Below, piece by piece: positions 18,563 to 28,042 of a DNA stretch of 64,000 nt. Position 1 is the stretch's first letter; each line of letters starts with the position of its first letter. Origin of the DNA: Synechocystis sp. PCC 7338 (GTDB lineage Bacteria > Cyanobacteriota > Cyanobacteriia > Cyanobacteriales > Microcystaceae); contig NZ_CP054306.1 in assembly GCF_018282115.1 (NCBI RefSeq), positions 248,001 to 312,000 of the forward strand. The letters are read 5' to 3'. The position numbers and the translations under genes were made by a program. The notes under the pieces are model-generated. The model was not told the origin of the DNA and made no database searches. It saw only the letters and a program-made list of their open reading frames with translations.

Positions 18563-20305
18563 ATGGCTTCCATGGTCACTTTCCCCTCAAATCTCCGTCG
18601 TTGGTTCCAGTCCATTTGTTTGGGAGCCCTCACGGCGATCGCCATCCAATTACCGGGCAAAACTGCAGAAAATATCTTTTTTACCTACGGGCCAATCAAG
18701 TTGACAGTGCGGGTGGAATCCCTGGAACGATTTGTGCAAGATGGCACTGTGGACTCCAATCTCAGCTTTTTATTCAACCTAGTGGGAGCCTCCGAAGAAA
18801 AACTAACCAAGTTAAGGGAAATTATGGGGCTCCGGGCAGAGGTGGACCCCGTTGTGCTCAGCAACTTTTTTAACACTAGTCTGGGGGAAGATTCCTTAGC
18901 TCGGGCCGCGTTTATTCTCAATGCGCCTTGGGGAGCTAACTCCAAATATGGTATTCGGGCGGCGATTGTCCAGGCCGCTCAGGATCCCGAGGGGGGATTA
19001 AGCCTGATCAATTTTATTAGAAAGTATCCCACCGACATTCATTTCCAAGGGGAAGTCGTAGAACAGAGGGCCAGGGCAGCCCAACTGTTAGTCAATGCGT
19101 CCCAACATTTTATCCAGAAAATGATTGCCCTCTCGGAAATTGAAGCCGCTTCAGAAGGGGAGATTGACTTTAGCGTCTTGCCTGACCCCACCGAAATGGG
19201 CCCCTACGGTGTGGCTCCAAAGGAAACCTGGTGGTTAACCGACCAAAGTCGTAACCGTCGTTTTTACGTGGATGTGTACCGCCCCCAACGGTGGAAACCG
19301 GGTAAAACTCCAGTTTTAGTTTTTTCCCATGGTTTAGCCTCTCGCCCTGAAGATTTCGATGTTGCTGCCAAAAAAATGGCTTCCTATGGTTTCGTAGTGG
19401 CTCTGCCCCAACACCCCGGTAGTGACATTCTCCAGGCCAAGGCTCTGCTCAACCGCACTTCCCGCCAAGGTTACTATCCCACGGAATTTATTGACCGACC
19501 AAAGGACATCAGTTATGTCATCGATGAGTTGGAACGCCTTAATGCCAGTGAATTTGGCGATCGCCTTAACCTAACTGAAGTGGGGGTGGGGGGGCACTCC
19601 TTTGGCGGTTATGGGGCTTTGGCCGTGGCCGGAGCCACCATCGATTGGAATTTTTTGGAATCAGAATGTCAAATCGGTCAAGGAGTCCCTAATACCGCCC
19701 TGCTACTACAGTGCGATGCTTTGACTCTACCCCGGTCTGACTACGACTTTCGAGATTCCCGGGTAGCAGCGGTGCTAGCAGCCAATCCAGTTAACAGCGC
19801 GATCTTTGGTGTATCAGGACTACATAAGGTTACGGTACCGGTTCTATTACTTGGAGGCAGTTACGATCCAGCCACTCCCTTTGTGTTGGAACAGGCCCGT
19901 TCTTTTCCCCGTTTGGCCAGTCGTGATAAGTATCTAACCTTGATGGAAGGGCAAGCCCACGTAGACTTCTCCAAAATTGATGCCAACATCAAAAACGTAG
20001 TGGAGTCAGTGGAAGCAATTAACTTAAACTTGCCTGACCCCAACTTGCTCCATGCCTACGGCTCTGCTGTCATGGTGCCTTTCTTCCAGTTGTATGTAGC
20101 TGGGGACGAAAGTTTCCGCCCTCTAGTGGAAAATGGAGCCGCCCACGCCGCTTATTTAAGTCGGGATCAGGAATTCAAGTTTTATCTAATTAGCCAAAAA
20201 TCTGAGGGAGCCTTAATCAAAGAAATTGATCAGTTCCGTCGCACCAATGGCATAATCGCTCCCCCCAATGAGTTCCCCACCCAGACTATTTCTGACAATT
20301 TTTAA
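18563..20305 (+). CDS. Secreted alpha/beta hydrolase with DUF1400
   Basis: A cyanobacterial two-domain protein: an N-terminal signal peptide (core LGALTAIAIQLPG), a DUF1400 region (about residues 30-160, beginning ENIFFTYGPIKLTVRVESLE) and an alpha/beta hydrolase domain (about 230-500). The nucleophile elbow reads GGHSFGGYGA, with likely Asp in GGSYDP and His in EGQAHVDF. It resembles dienelactone hydrolase or lipase-like esterases; the substrate is unknown, location probably periplasmic. The start is uncertain: the frame is open to ATG 18470 and TTG 18461, but ATG 18563 or 18572 places the signal peptide correctly. Confidence 0.8.
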   Translation: MASMVTFPSNLRRWFQSICLGALTAIAIQLPGKTAENIFFTYGPIKLTVRVESLERFVQDGTVDSNLSFLFNLVGASEEKLTKLREIMGLRAEVDPVVLSNFFNTSLGEDSLARAAFILNAPWGANSKYGIRAAIVQAAQDPEGGLSLINFIRKYPTDIHFQGEVVEQRARAAQLLVNASQHFIQKMIALSEIEAASEGEIDFSVLPDPTEMGPYGVAPKETWWLTDQSRNRRFYVDVYRPQRWKPGKTPVLVFSHGLASRPEDFDVAAKKMASYGFVVALPQHPGSDILQAKALLNRTSRQGYYPTEFIDRPKDISYVIDELERLNASEFGDRLNLTEVGVGGHSFGGYGALAVAGATIDWNFLESECQIGQGVPNTALLLQCDALTLPRSDYDFRDSRVAAVLAANPVNSAIFGVSGLHKVTVPVLLLGGSYDPATPFVLEQARSFPRLASRDKYLTLMEGQAHVDFSKIDANIKNVVESVEAINLNLPDPNLLHAYGSAVMVPFFQLYVAGDESFRPLVENGAAHAAYLSRDQEFKFYLISQKSEGALIKEIDQFRRTNGIIAPPNEFPTQTISDNF

Positions 20306-20357
20306 GGGGGTGTTTTACCAGCGCCGGGACTTCCACAGACGATCTAGGCTGTTATAG

Positions 20358-21257
20358 TCAAGTGAGTGATGCCTGATAGATCTTTTGAATGGATTTATCC
20401 AACATCGTGTTGAATTCGGCATCGGTTTGCTGGGCAGTCAGCTCTTCAGTCAAGGCCCGGGAAAAGCTTGCTATGACACCGTGATTCTTGCCCAGGCGTT
20501 CATTGGCTTCCACTTGGGAGTAGCCACCCGACAAAGCAACCACTCTCAAAACACTGGAATGTTCAATGCAATCGCCATAAAGGTTGTCTCGCTCCGGCAA
20601 GGTAAGTTTGAGCATCACCCACTGTTCTTTAGGTAATTGTTCAAGATGCTTCAGAATGGCTGCTTTGAGTAGTGCTTCCGCTTGGGCTTTCTCTGGGCAG
20701 TGAATGTCTACCTCCGGCTCAATGATCGGCACCAGTCCGGCGGCAATAATTTGCTGAGCTAGCTCAAATTGCTGGTTCACGATCGCCTCGATACCGGCCC
20801 CATTGGCCTGTTTGATAAACGACCGCATTTTCGTGCCGAAGATGCCTTTTTTCTTGGCCCTCATTAGCAGATCGTCAAGCTGGGGTATGGGCTTCATCAA
20901 CTGGACCCCATCCTCCTCTGGGGCCAGTCCCTTGTCGACTTTCAGAATCGGTACGATTTGCTTCTGCTTCCAAAGGTAGTTGACAGTGGGCTCTCCCTCA
21001 ACTTCCCGGTCCATGGTGTCCTCGAATAGAATCGCCGCCAAAATCCGATCGCCGCTGAAGCCTGGACTAGTCATGATGCGGGTCCGCATTTGATGCACCA
21101 GTGCGAACATCTCGTCGTCACCAGAATAGGTATCCTGTTCGATTCCGTAATCGGCCAATGCTCCCGGTGTGCTACCCCCACTTTGGTCTAGGGCGGCAAT
21201 GAAACCAGGATGGGATTTCATTTTTTCCAGTTGTTCCTGGTTCAGTTCGAGAGTCAT
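20358..21257 (-). CDS. Class I fructose-bisphosphate aldolase
   Basis: A 299-residue Schiff-base aldolase of the bacterial class I type, which interconverts fructose 1,6-bisphosphate with dihydroxyacetone phosphate and glyceraldehyde 3-phosphate. The N terminus has the [14 protein letters not shown] block and the lysine in VMLKLTLPE is the expected Schiff-base residue; [11 protein letters not shown] and the ALSGGYS phosphate-binding loop are present. Cyanobacteria usually also carry a class II enzyme elsewhere that bears most Calvin-cycle flux. It corresponds to slr0943 in PCC 6803 and lies next to an aldo/keto reductase, as in that strain. Confidence 0.93.
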   Translation of the reverse strand: MTLELNQEQLEKMKSHPGFIAALDQSGGSTPGALADYGIEQDTYSGDDEMFALVHQMRTRIMTSPGFSGDRILAAILFEDTMDREVEGEPTVNYLWKQKQIVPILKVDKGLAPEEDGVQLMKPIPQLDDLLMRAKKKGIFGTKMRSFIKQANGAGIEAIVNQQFELAQQIIAAGLVPIIEPEVDIHCPEKAQAEALLKAAILKHLEQLPKEQWVMLKLTLPERDNLYGDCIEHSSVLRVVALSGGYSQVEANERLGKNHGVIASFSRALTEELTAQQTDAEFNTMLDKSIQKIYQASLT

Positions 21258-21345
21258 TGTGCTTCCTTCCTTTTGCGGTAAATTTCTCTAATATTTTAAT
21301 GGGGAAATATGGTAACTAAGACCGGATTGTTTGGGGCTCTCCAGT

Positions 21346-22302
21346 TCAGATTTCATTCCATAGGTTTTGTAAGGTATAGGGGCTTCCTGGCATTGTCCAA
21401 AACTCTCCTGACACGTAGCGATAATGACGGTCTAGTGAAGCAATTTTTGCCATTTGGGCATCGGTGAGGGTAATATCTGCCGCCTTTAAATTCTGCTGTA
21501 ATCGTTCAGGATTAACTGACTTGGGAATGGTTACAGTTCCCCGCTGAATTGCCCAGGCCAAAAGGACTTGGGCCGCACTGCATCCCTGTTCAGTTGCAAT
21601 CGCAGCAATCACTGGATCAGCTAGTAACGTCGGTTCTTCTGCCCTCTGGAAAGCCGCCGGGCGATCGCCAGAACCCAGGGGTGAATAACTCGTTAGTAAA
21701 ATGTTTTGGGATTCAGCAAACGCTAGCAAGTCCGATTGCTGGAGATAAGGATGAAGTTCCACCTGATCGACAGCGGGGCGAATGCGGGCCATGGACAGAA
21801 GCATTTCTAACTTTTTAAGGCTGAAATTAGACACCCCAATATGGTGGCAGAGTCCCAAATCAATTGCTTGCTCCAAGGCTTGCCAGGTTCCCTCTAGGGA
21901 AGCTTGGGTAAATGGCAATAACTGGTCACCGGATTCAGGGAACCCAACGCCGGGCTGAATGACTACCGGCCAATGGATTAGATACAAGTCCAAATAATCT
22001 AGACCCAAATCCTGCAAAGTTTTTTGTAGAGCAGGTAAAACCGCGTCGGGATGATGGGCATTGCTCCACAGCTTGGAGGTAATCCAGAGATCCTCTCGCT
22101 TTACCAAACCCTTAGTGAAAGCCTTGGCTAAAGTGGCTCCAATTTCTGCTTCATTGCCATAGATGGCAGCACAGTCAAAGTGGCGATATCCCAATTCCAA
22201 AGCTTGCTCAACGGCTTGACCCACTACTTGGGGCGACGACTTCCACGTTCCCAGACCTAGGGCAGGCATCTGCTCCCCATTGCTCAAATGGAAATATTTC
22301 AT
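21346..22302 (-). CDS. Aldo/keto reductase (AKR4/AKR3-like)
   Basis: An NADPH-dependent aldehyde reductase of 318 residues; the PCC 6803 homologue slr0942 has been described as an alcohol dehydrogenase/aldo-keto reductase acting on small aldehydes. The tetrad Asp and Tyr (FDCAAIYGNE), Lys (ITSKLWSN) and His (YLIHWPV) is intact, as is IPKSVNPERL for the adenosine phosphate. I chose the ATG at 22302 because an AGG lies 9 bases before it; the ATG at 22311 and a TTG at 22332 are also in frame. It is 88 bases upstream of the aldolase gene on the same strand, so cotranscription is likely. Confidence 0.92.
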   Translation of the reverse strand: MKYFHLSNGEQMPALGLGTWKSSPQVVGQAVEQALELGYRHFDCAAIYGNEAEIGATLAKAFTKGLVKREDLWITSKLWSNAHHPDAVLPALQKTLQDLGLDYLDLYLIHWPVVIQPGVGFPESGDQLLPFTQASLEGTWQALEQAIDLGLCHHIGVSNFSLKKLEMLLSMARIRPAVDQVELHPYLQQSDLLAFAESQNILLTSYSPLGSGDRPAAFQRAEEPTLLADPVIAAIATEQGCSAAQVLLAWAIQRGTVTIPKSVNPERLQQNLKAADITLTDAQMAKIASLDRHYRYVSGEFWTMPGSPYTLQNLWNEI

Positions 22303-22335
22303 TGAATTCATCCTAGTCAGGTATTTGAACAAAAG

Positions 22336-25119
22336 TTAACGTTGTTGGCTCAGCACTTGTCGCACTTTAGTTGCCAGTTCCAAACGATTATAGGGTTTAC
22401 TTAGCAGGTTCACCCCCGGATCGAGGCGACCGTGATGAACAATGGCGTTCTCGGTGTAGCCAGAGGTAAATAAAATCTTGAGTTTGGGATACATTGCCTT
22501 GGCACGATCAGCTAATTCCCGCCCGTTTATGCCACCGGGCATAATTATGTCGGTAAGCAAAAGCTCGATATCGTTATGGGTGCCCAAGACTTTTAGTGCA
22601 TCGGGGCCGGATATGACGGCTGTGACTCGATAACCTAGGGAGCGCAACTGAGCTTCAAGGTGTTTCAATACTAAATCGTCGTCCTCGGCAATCAAAATAT
22701 GCTCCCTACCACCTTCCGGTAATGATTCCTGGGTTGGTGGATAATTTACTTGCTGGGCACCTCTCACCATCGGGAAGTAGAGTTTAACTGCCGTGCCTTC
22801 ACCGGGTTCGGAATAAATTTTTATATGTCCACCCGATTGTTTGGTAAAACCAAAGACCATGCTTAAACCAAGGCCACTGCCCTTGCCCACCGATTTAGTG
22901 GTGAAGAAGGGTTCAAAGGCGTGGCTTACCGTATCTGAATCCATGCCAATGCCAGTGTCCGAAACACAAATCATCACATACTCGCCCGTTATCACTTCAG
23001 AGTGGCGATCGGCGTAATCACTATCCAGCACAGCAGTGGAGGTCTCAATGGTTAATTTACCCCCATCTTGCATGGCATCGCGGGCATTGACCACCAGATT
23101 CAACAATGCTGTTTCCAGTTCACCAGCATCAATTTCTGTAATGCCTAGATCGGGGTCAGGGACAAATTCAAGTTCAATATTTTCCGGCAGGGTGCGACGA
23201 ATAAGCCCCCACATCGCCTCCACTAAATTATTAACATTCATCGCTTTAGGGTCAAGGGGTTGGCGGCGGGCAAAGGCTAGCAAATGGCGGGTTAGTTCGG
23301 CACCACGCTTAGCGGCCGATAATGTCATGTCTGCCATACTTTGTAGGTTTGGATCCGCCACCAGTTCTGACAACATTTCGGCATTACCCAGAATTATTGT
23401 CAATAAATTGTTGAAATCGTGGGCCACACCACCGGTTAAATGTCCCACAGCTTCGAGTTTTTGAGATTCCCGTAGCCTCTGTTCCATTACCATGCGCTCA
23501 GTGACGTCCAGGACACTGCCCACCATACGGGTCGCTTTACCTTGGCCATCACGGGCCACAAAACCACGATCTATGACATTAGCGTACTGACCATCGCTTT
23601 TTATAAAGCGATAATCGCATTCCCAGTAATTTTCTTCACCATCGATAACTTGATAAATACTCTGGAGAACACGCTCTTTGTCATCCGGATGGATGCGTAG
23701 CGTCCAGGATTCTGGTCCCGGCTCCATATCCGACAAAGCATAGCCAAACACATCTGTTATGGAGTCATTCCACCAGACTTGATTGGTAGCAAAATTCCAG
23801 TCCCAGATCACATCATTGGTGGCTTTGGATATTAACTGAAAACACTCCTGGGCCTCCCGTAGGGTTGAAATATCCTGAAACGCCCCCTGGACAACAATTA
23901 TCTTGCCTTGGGCGTCCCGTTCGGCCTCGCCAATGGCCCTTATCCAAGGTCTGCGTCCGTCAGGCACTTGAAGTTGGCAGATGACATCAAAAGCTTCGCC
24001 TTGCTGCACACAACGTTCAAAGACTTCCATGATAAATTCACGAAATTCGGGGGCATAAAACTGAACTGCGGTGCTCACATCGGGGGGGGAGTAATCGGGG
24101 GGCATACCATGAATCACCGCGGTCTCCGGCGTCCAAGTGACAACCGGCGGATCTAGTTCGACCCGCCAACCTCCTAGCCGGGCTTTTTCCCCCGCCAGAT
24201 GTAGAAGGTATTCCGCTTGGGTAAGTTTGTCGCGATTTCTAATAAACGAGGTAATGTCCTGAACACAGCCAACCACGATTTCACCGTCCGGTGTCCAATG
24301 ACGTTCACCAAAGCCTTTAACATATCTAACATCGCCATCACGGGTGGTCACACGATGTTCAAAAGCAATTCGGGGGGCATTTTCTTCCATAAAGGACTGA
24401 TAAATGGCAATGGATGCTTCCCGATCATCCGGGTGGACCATGGCAAAATATTCTTCGACATCCAGTGCTTTTTGAGTAGGGGTCATACCGTAGATGTCAA
24501 ACACCTGCTTGGACCAATTCAAAGTGCCGGTCTGTGGATTATATTCCCAAGTACCAAGACTCAGAATCCGCTCTGCGGTGCGAATACGAGCCTCATGTTC
24601 CTGCAGTTTTGATAGAGTCTGCTTGAGTTCTTTTGATCGCAGAATAATATCCTGAAGGGCAATGCGGTTTTCCGTTTTGGTAATTTCCGTGAGGATGGCA
24701 AAACTATTTTCATGAACTATCTCCGTCACATCCTCTACCCTGTGCATAATAAACTCGACTGCTCCGAATTCACCTAACACGGGACTATTTACCGAACTCC
24801 AAAACCTTTCTTCAAACGTACCATTGGGTAGGCATATGGGATAGTGTTGTATACCCATTATATCGGCTGTTTTCAGCGACATAACTCTCTGCAGGGAGGC
24901 GGACATGCTGTTTACCCCATCTGCATTGGGGTCATTGGGATCGTCGGGAAATACATCAAACAGAGTCTTGCCGACAATATCACTTTCTTTTGTAGCGGTC
25001 GCCTTCAGGTATTCGTCAGTGACGGCGATGATCTCAAATCTGTCGGGTTGGAGCACCAGGATTTTGCTTGGTGACGCTTTGAAAAGTCTCTTGTATAGAA
25101 AGTCCATTGATTGATTCAT
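22336..25119 (-). CDS. Multi-PAS hybrid sensor histidine kinase
   Basis: A 927-residue soluble hybrid kinase. Four PAS-type regions (about 10-135, 185-290, 300-420, 425-545) precede a HisKA domain with the phosphoacceptor His in GGVAHDFNNLL, a HATPase domain (N box LLNLVVNARDAM, DTGIGM, GSGLGLSMVFG) and a C-terminal receiver with the acceptor Asp in LLLTDIIMPGG and Lys in LLSKPY. The AHDFNNLL box is typical of proteobacterial hybrid kinases and less so of native cyanobacterial ones, and the gene contains no HIP1 octamer, so transfer is possible. It starts 5 bases after the stop of a response regulator-EAL gene, which makes the two an operon and probable partners. No membrane segments. Confidence 0.9.
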   Translation of the reverse strand: MNQSMDFLYKRLFKASPSKILVLQPDRFEIIAVTDEYLKATATKESDIVGKTLFDVFPDDPNDPNADGVNSMSASLQRVMSLKTADIMGIQHYPICLPNGTFEERFWSSVNSPVLGEFGAVEFIMHRVEDVTEIVHENSFAILTEITKTENRIALQDIILRSKELKQTLSKLQEHEARIRTAERILSLGTWEYNPQTGTLNWSKQVFDIYGMTPTQKALDVEEYFAMVHPDDREASIAIYQSFMEENAPRIAFEHRVTTRDGDVRYVKGFGERHWTPDGEIVVGCVQDITSFIRNRDKLTQAEYLLHLAGEKARLGGWRVELDPPVVTWTPETAVIHGMPPDYSPPDVSTAVQFYAPEFREFIMEVFERCVQQGEAFDVICQLQVPDGRRPWIRAIGEAERDAQGKIIVVQGAFQDISTLREAQECFQLISKATNDVIWDWNFATNQVWWNDSITDVFGYALSDMEPGPESWTLRIHPDDKERVLQSIYQVIDGEENYWECDYRFIKSDGQYANVIDRGFVARDGQGKATRMVGSVLDVTERMVMEQRLRESQKLEAVGHLTGGVAHDFNNLLTIILGNAEMLSELVADPNLQSMADMTLSAAKRGAELTRHLLAFARRQPLDPKAMNVNNLVEAMWGLIRRTLPENIELEFVPDPDLGITEIDAGELETALLNLVVNARDAMQDGGKLTIETSTAVLDSDYADRHSEVITGEYVMICVSDTGIGMDSDTVSHAFEPFFTTKSVGKGSGLGLSMVFGFTKQSGGHIKIYSEPGEGTAVKLYFPMVRGAQQVNYPPTQESLPEGGREHILIAEDDDLVLKHLEAQLRSLGYRVTAVISGPDALKVLGTHNDIELLLTDIIMPGGINGRELADRAKAMYPKLKILFTSGYTENAIVHHGRLDPGVNLLSKPYNRLELATKVRQVLSQQR

Positions 25120-25124
25120 TATGC

Positions 25125-26315
25125 CTACTTATCCGATAAGCCGCTCCAATTCCCGACGGTGACAACATCCATGGGCTTGCCGATAAAGTAGCCCTGGGCT
25201 TCGTCGCAACCAAGCTCTCGCAACAACCCCAGAGCGGATGCGTTTTCTACCCCCTCAGCTACTACATTCAAATCCATGGACTTCCCAAGACCAACCACAG
25301 CGGCGACAATTTTCCGAGACTCTTGGGAGCCGGCAAGGGTTTTGACGAACATTTGGTCGACCTTCAGTTCCGAAAAAGGTAACCGTGCCAGTTGCACAAG
25401 GGAGGAGTAGCCAACACCAAAATCATCAATGGACAACTGAAATCCATGGATGCAAAACTGAGTCAAATGCTCTAATAGCACCAGTGGATTTTCCATGCTA
25501 GCTGTCTCTGTAAGTTCCAGAATAATCTGTGATGGCTTAATACTATGCTCGCGGCATTTATTTCTTAACCAGTGGGGAAAATTTGTATCTTTTAAGTTGA
25601 TTGGTGAAAGATTTAACGCATATTTCAATGGAGATCTATGGTTCCGTAGGGGCAAGTTGGCAAAGGCGTAATGATAGACTTGTCGCGTTAGTGCATCAAT
25701 CATTCCTTGTTGCTCAGCCAAACCAATGAACTGATCCGGGGGGATCATAGTACCGTCCTTTTGGGGCCAACGGGCGAGGCATTCAAATCCGACTAGTTCG
25801 CCAGTCAGACAGGAAATTTTGGGCTGAAAGTGGGCCACAAAAGCTTTGGCCTTGAGCGCATCGCTGATTTGCTCATCAGAAACAGAATATGTTGGGAATT
25901 TCCGCGTTGAAACAGTCTCATGGACATCCTTTGCCAACAATTCTAAAAGTTGAGCACGGGAAAAGGGTTTGGCTAAGGTGCCCAGAAGCCGAAGCCCGTT
26001 TTCAGTAGCCGCTCTGGCAGAAGATTCTATGATGCGCCCTCCTAGACCGGACATGATGATCACCGCTGCTTTGCAGTCCATTTCCGCTAGTTTACGGATA
26101 ACTTCTATGCCATCACGATCAGCTAGTTGCAAATCCACCGCCACGTGGGTCGGTGCCGAGGAGGCCACTTTCTCTAGAAAAATATCGGCATCATCAATAT
26201 AGTCAGCGGCATAGGCGGCGGTGGCGGCCATCATGCAGATTGTGGCAGCGACATCTTTTTCGTCGTCAAGGACTAGCAAGCTTTTTGAGATTCGCGTTTT
26301 TTCCACTACAGCCAC
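25125..26315 (-). CDS. Response regulator with EAL output
   Basis: A 396-residue protein: receiver domain (about 12-130, acidic pocket LDDEKD, phosphoacceptor Asp in HVAVDLQLADRDG, Lys in LAKPFS) joined to an EAL domain (about 150-385). The signature reads ECLARW instead of EALLRW, but the other catalytic residues are in place: NLSP, LELTET, IDDFGVGYSS, LKVDQMF, VAEGVE and QGY. I infer an active, phosphorylation-controlled c-di-GMP phosphodiesterase. The only start in reach is a GTG at 26315 without a good ribosome site, so the exact N terminus is uncertain. It is the first gene of the operon with the hybrid kinase. Confidence 0.88.
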   Translation of the reverse strand: MAVVEKTRISKSLLVLDDEKDVAATICMMAATAAYAADYIDDADIFLEKVASSAPTHVAVDLQLADRDGIEVIRKLAEMDCKAAVIIMSGLGGRIIESSARAATENGLRLLGTLAKPFSRAQLLELLAKDVHETVSTRKFPTYSVSDEQISDALKAKAFVAHFQPKISCLTGELVGFECLARWPQKDGTMIPPDQFIGLAEQQGMIDALTRQVYHYAFANLPLRNHRSPLKYALNLSPINLKDTNFPHWLRNKCREHSIKPSQIILELTETASMENPLVLLEHLTQFCIHGFQLSIDDFGVGYSSLVQLARLPFSELKVDQMFVKTLAGSQESRKIVAAVVGLGKSMDLNVVAEGVENASALGLLRELGCDEAQGYFIGKPMDVVTVGNWSGLSDK

Positions 26316-26637
26316 CTTAATATTTGCTGTTAATGCTAAAAACTCCAGTTATGAACGCCTGCTGTAATTTTAGGTCATGAAGTCTGTAACTTGTTGATAT
26401 GTTCTCTAAATCGTTACAAGTCCGCTTGAATGGTGGACTCCACCACCCGACAGAGAAAACAAAGCAATGTCAACCAGCCCGGTGTTACAGGCAATGGTGG
26501 GGCGGACACTTAATCGAGCGTTTGGGGGGCTAAAATTTCTGAAATAGGATCGAAAGCTGGTGGCCCGGATTATCTACTCCAGTTGTTGGAATCCCGCCAT
26601 GTAAAAGAAAACATCCAATGTCAGGGCTTTGCCTCCA

Positions 26638-26757
26638 TTAAGAGCCTGTTTGGAAAATTGAGTTTTGGCTGTTTAATCCCCCCTAGCCCCCCTTGGGAAG
26701 GAGGGAAATGTCACAAAAGTATCCCTTTTTAAGCCGGAGCTTTAGTGAGGAGATTTA
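26638..26757 (+). repeat. Dispersed MITE-like repeat, copy 1
   Basis: Begins TTAAGAGCCTGTTT (26638-26651) and ends GCCGGAGCTTTAGTGAG plus AGATTTA (26733-26757). The same two end motifs in the same relative orientation bound 49475-49572 on the opposite strand. The interior differs: here it contains the C-rich half palindrome. Confidence 0.6.
26675..26694 (+). repeat. C-rich interspersed palindrome, left half
   Basis: The arm AATCCCCCCTAGCCCCCCTT is the left arm of the palindrome family seen complete at 62295-62337; the expected right arm is degraded to a G/A-rich stretch ending near 26708. Confidence 0.6.
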
Positions 26758-26919
26758 GGGGGATAAATACCTAGCTTTGTACTTTTCAAACACTTTCTAA
26801 GGGGGCGGATCAGTAAGTTAAATTGAGAATGGGGAGCGTGATTTTAATTCTTAATCCACCCCCCGGGCGCAAATATTAAACCCCACACCGATCATAGACC
26901 TAATTAGTGGTCTGCTTTC

Positions 26920-27072
26920 TTAGAAAATTCCCACAAACATTAATAACATAAATGCGACGAAAAATACTAGAGAAAAAGCAGCAAAACCCAGCCAAGGTTC
27001 GTGGTTAACTCGGTCTAGATATTTGTTGACTTTTTCATCTTTTTCTTCTGGGTGCCAAATCATTGGTTTCAT
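26920..27072 (-). CDS. 50-residue single-span membrane protein
   Basis: A short gene of 50 codons plus stop. The product starts MKPMIWHPEEKDEKVNKYLD, continues RVNHEPW and then has one long hydrophobic helix (about residues 28-50) reaching the C-terminal Phe. The N-terminal half is charged and probably cytosolic. A strong Shine-Dalgarno (AGAGGA) lies about 8 bases before the ATG, and a second ATG three codons later is possible. I do not recognise the family; the HLIP/chlorophyll-binding motif is absent. It lies 99 bases after the start of, and on the same strand as, the pentapeptide-repeat gene upstream, so cotranscription is possible. Confidence 0.65.
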   Translation of the reverse strand: MKPMIWHPEEKDEKVNKYLDRVNHEPWLGFAAFSLVFFVAFMLLMFVGIF

Positions 27073-27171
27073 AATTTTATCCTCTTAGATAACAAAAAAT
27101 TTATCCGCTTAATAACCAAATATTCCTAAGCTTTTTGCCCCTAGCTATCGAGACATAAATAATTCAATTCA

Positions 27172-27651
27172 TTACGAGAAATTGATAACATTAACCGGTG
27201 CGTCATCACTTATGTAAGCCCCCGTTAAGTCTGCCTCGCTAAAATCCGTATCTGTTAAGTTAGCTTCGATTAAGTTCACACCACGCAAATCTGCTCCTCG
27301 AAGACTAGCTTCAGATAAATTCGCCCTCCGTAAGTCTGCACCTCCTAATTTCGCATCTGATAGATCTGCATTGGAAAGATTTGCTCCCACCAAACTTGCA
27401 CCACTAAGGTCTGCACCACTCAAATCAGCATAGGTTAAACACACCTCAGTCATATCAGCTAAAGCAAGATTTGCTTTTTTTAAGACTGCATTATTGAGGT
27501 GTGCACGATTCAAGTTTGCACCACTAAGGTCTGCAAAAACCAGTTGTGTGCCCATTAAGTTTGCATTCGACAAACAGACTTTAACCAAGTTTGTATGACT
27601 AAAATCTCTCTGTCCTTCGGCGTAACACTGAAGAATTTCCTGAGCATTCAT
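27172..27651 (-). CDS. Pentapeptide-repeat protein
   Basis: A 159-residue protein made almost entirely of A(D/N)LXX pentapeptides from about residue 20 to 150 (LSGANLNRAHL, LSGADLSGASL, LGGADLRRANL and so on), which fold into a right-handed quadrilateral beta-helix. Cyanobacteria carry many such proteins, in cytosol, lumen or envelope, mostly of unknown function; a few mimic DNA and protect gyrase, but nothing here points to that. There is no signal peptide. The ATG at 27651 is preceded by AAAAGGA about 9 bases upstream. It lies in the HIP1-free block, just upstream of the 50-residue membrane protein gene on the same strand. Confidence 0.85.
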   Translation of the reverse strand: MNAQEILQCYAEGQRDFSHTNLVKVCLSNANLMGTQLVFADLSGANLNRAHLNNAVLKKANLALADMTEVCLTYADLSGADLSGASLVGANLSNADLSDAKLGGADLRRANLSEASLRGADLRGVNLIEANLTDTDFSEADLTGAYISDDAPVNVINFS

Positions 27652-27893
27652 AATTTTTATCCTTTTCTACATAACAACTTTTTCTTCTTAACTTATACTG
27701 ATTCTTTTATTAAGCTTGAAGTAATTCCCTCCCTCTATTGTAACTCAAAGCTCATTTATGGCTAGGTGTATAAACTTACACCAACTGTTGAGGGCCGCTA
27801 GAGGAGGTGCCCTAATTCCGGGTAGGGACACTCAGGTTGGCTACAACTGTTATGTAGCCTGTCTTTCTAGACTCATTCCCTTGACTACTCCAG

Positions 27894-27950
27894 GATAGAC
27901 AATACAAACTAGATATAGACAATACAAACTAGATATAGACAATACAAACT
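27894..27950 (+). repeat. Three-copy 20-bp tandem repeat
   Basis: The unit AGATATAGACAATACAAACT occurs in full at 27911-27930 and 27931-27950, with a 17-base partial first copy at 27894-27910. There are no spacers, so it is not a CRISPR array; it looks like replication slippage. Confidence 0.85.
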
Positions 27951-28042
27951 AGATGGAGATCTTGTTTGTGAAATTGGCATCGATAGTTTTGGGATATTAG
28001 TTAAAAGAGAGCAATATTGATTTATCAAAGTATGGCACGGGA

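Larger units (their letters stand above)
26316..26919. other. Intergenic region with repeat remnants
   Basis: About 600 bases without a convincing gene. The left half (26316-26630) has no recognisable element apart from the presumed promoter of the response regulator operon. The right half carries a half palindrome of the C-rich interspersed family (26675-26694) inside a dispersed repeat (26638-26757) that also occurs near fabD. Confidence 0.5.

Noticed and set aside
27894-27950. CRISPR-like repeat
   Set aside because: The 20-bp units are directly adjacent without spacers and no cas gene is present; called a tandem repeat.
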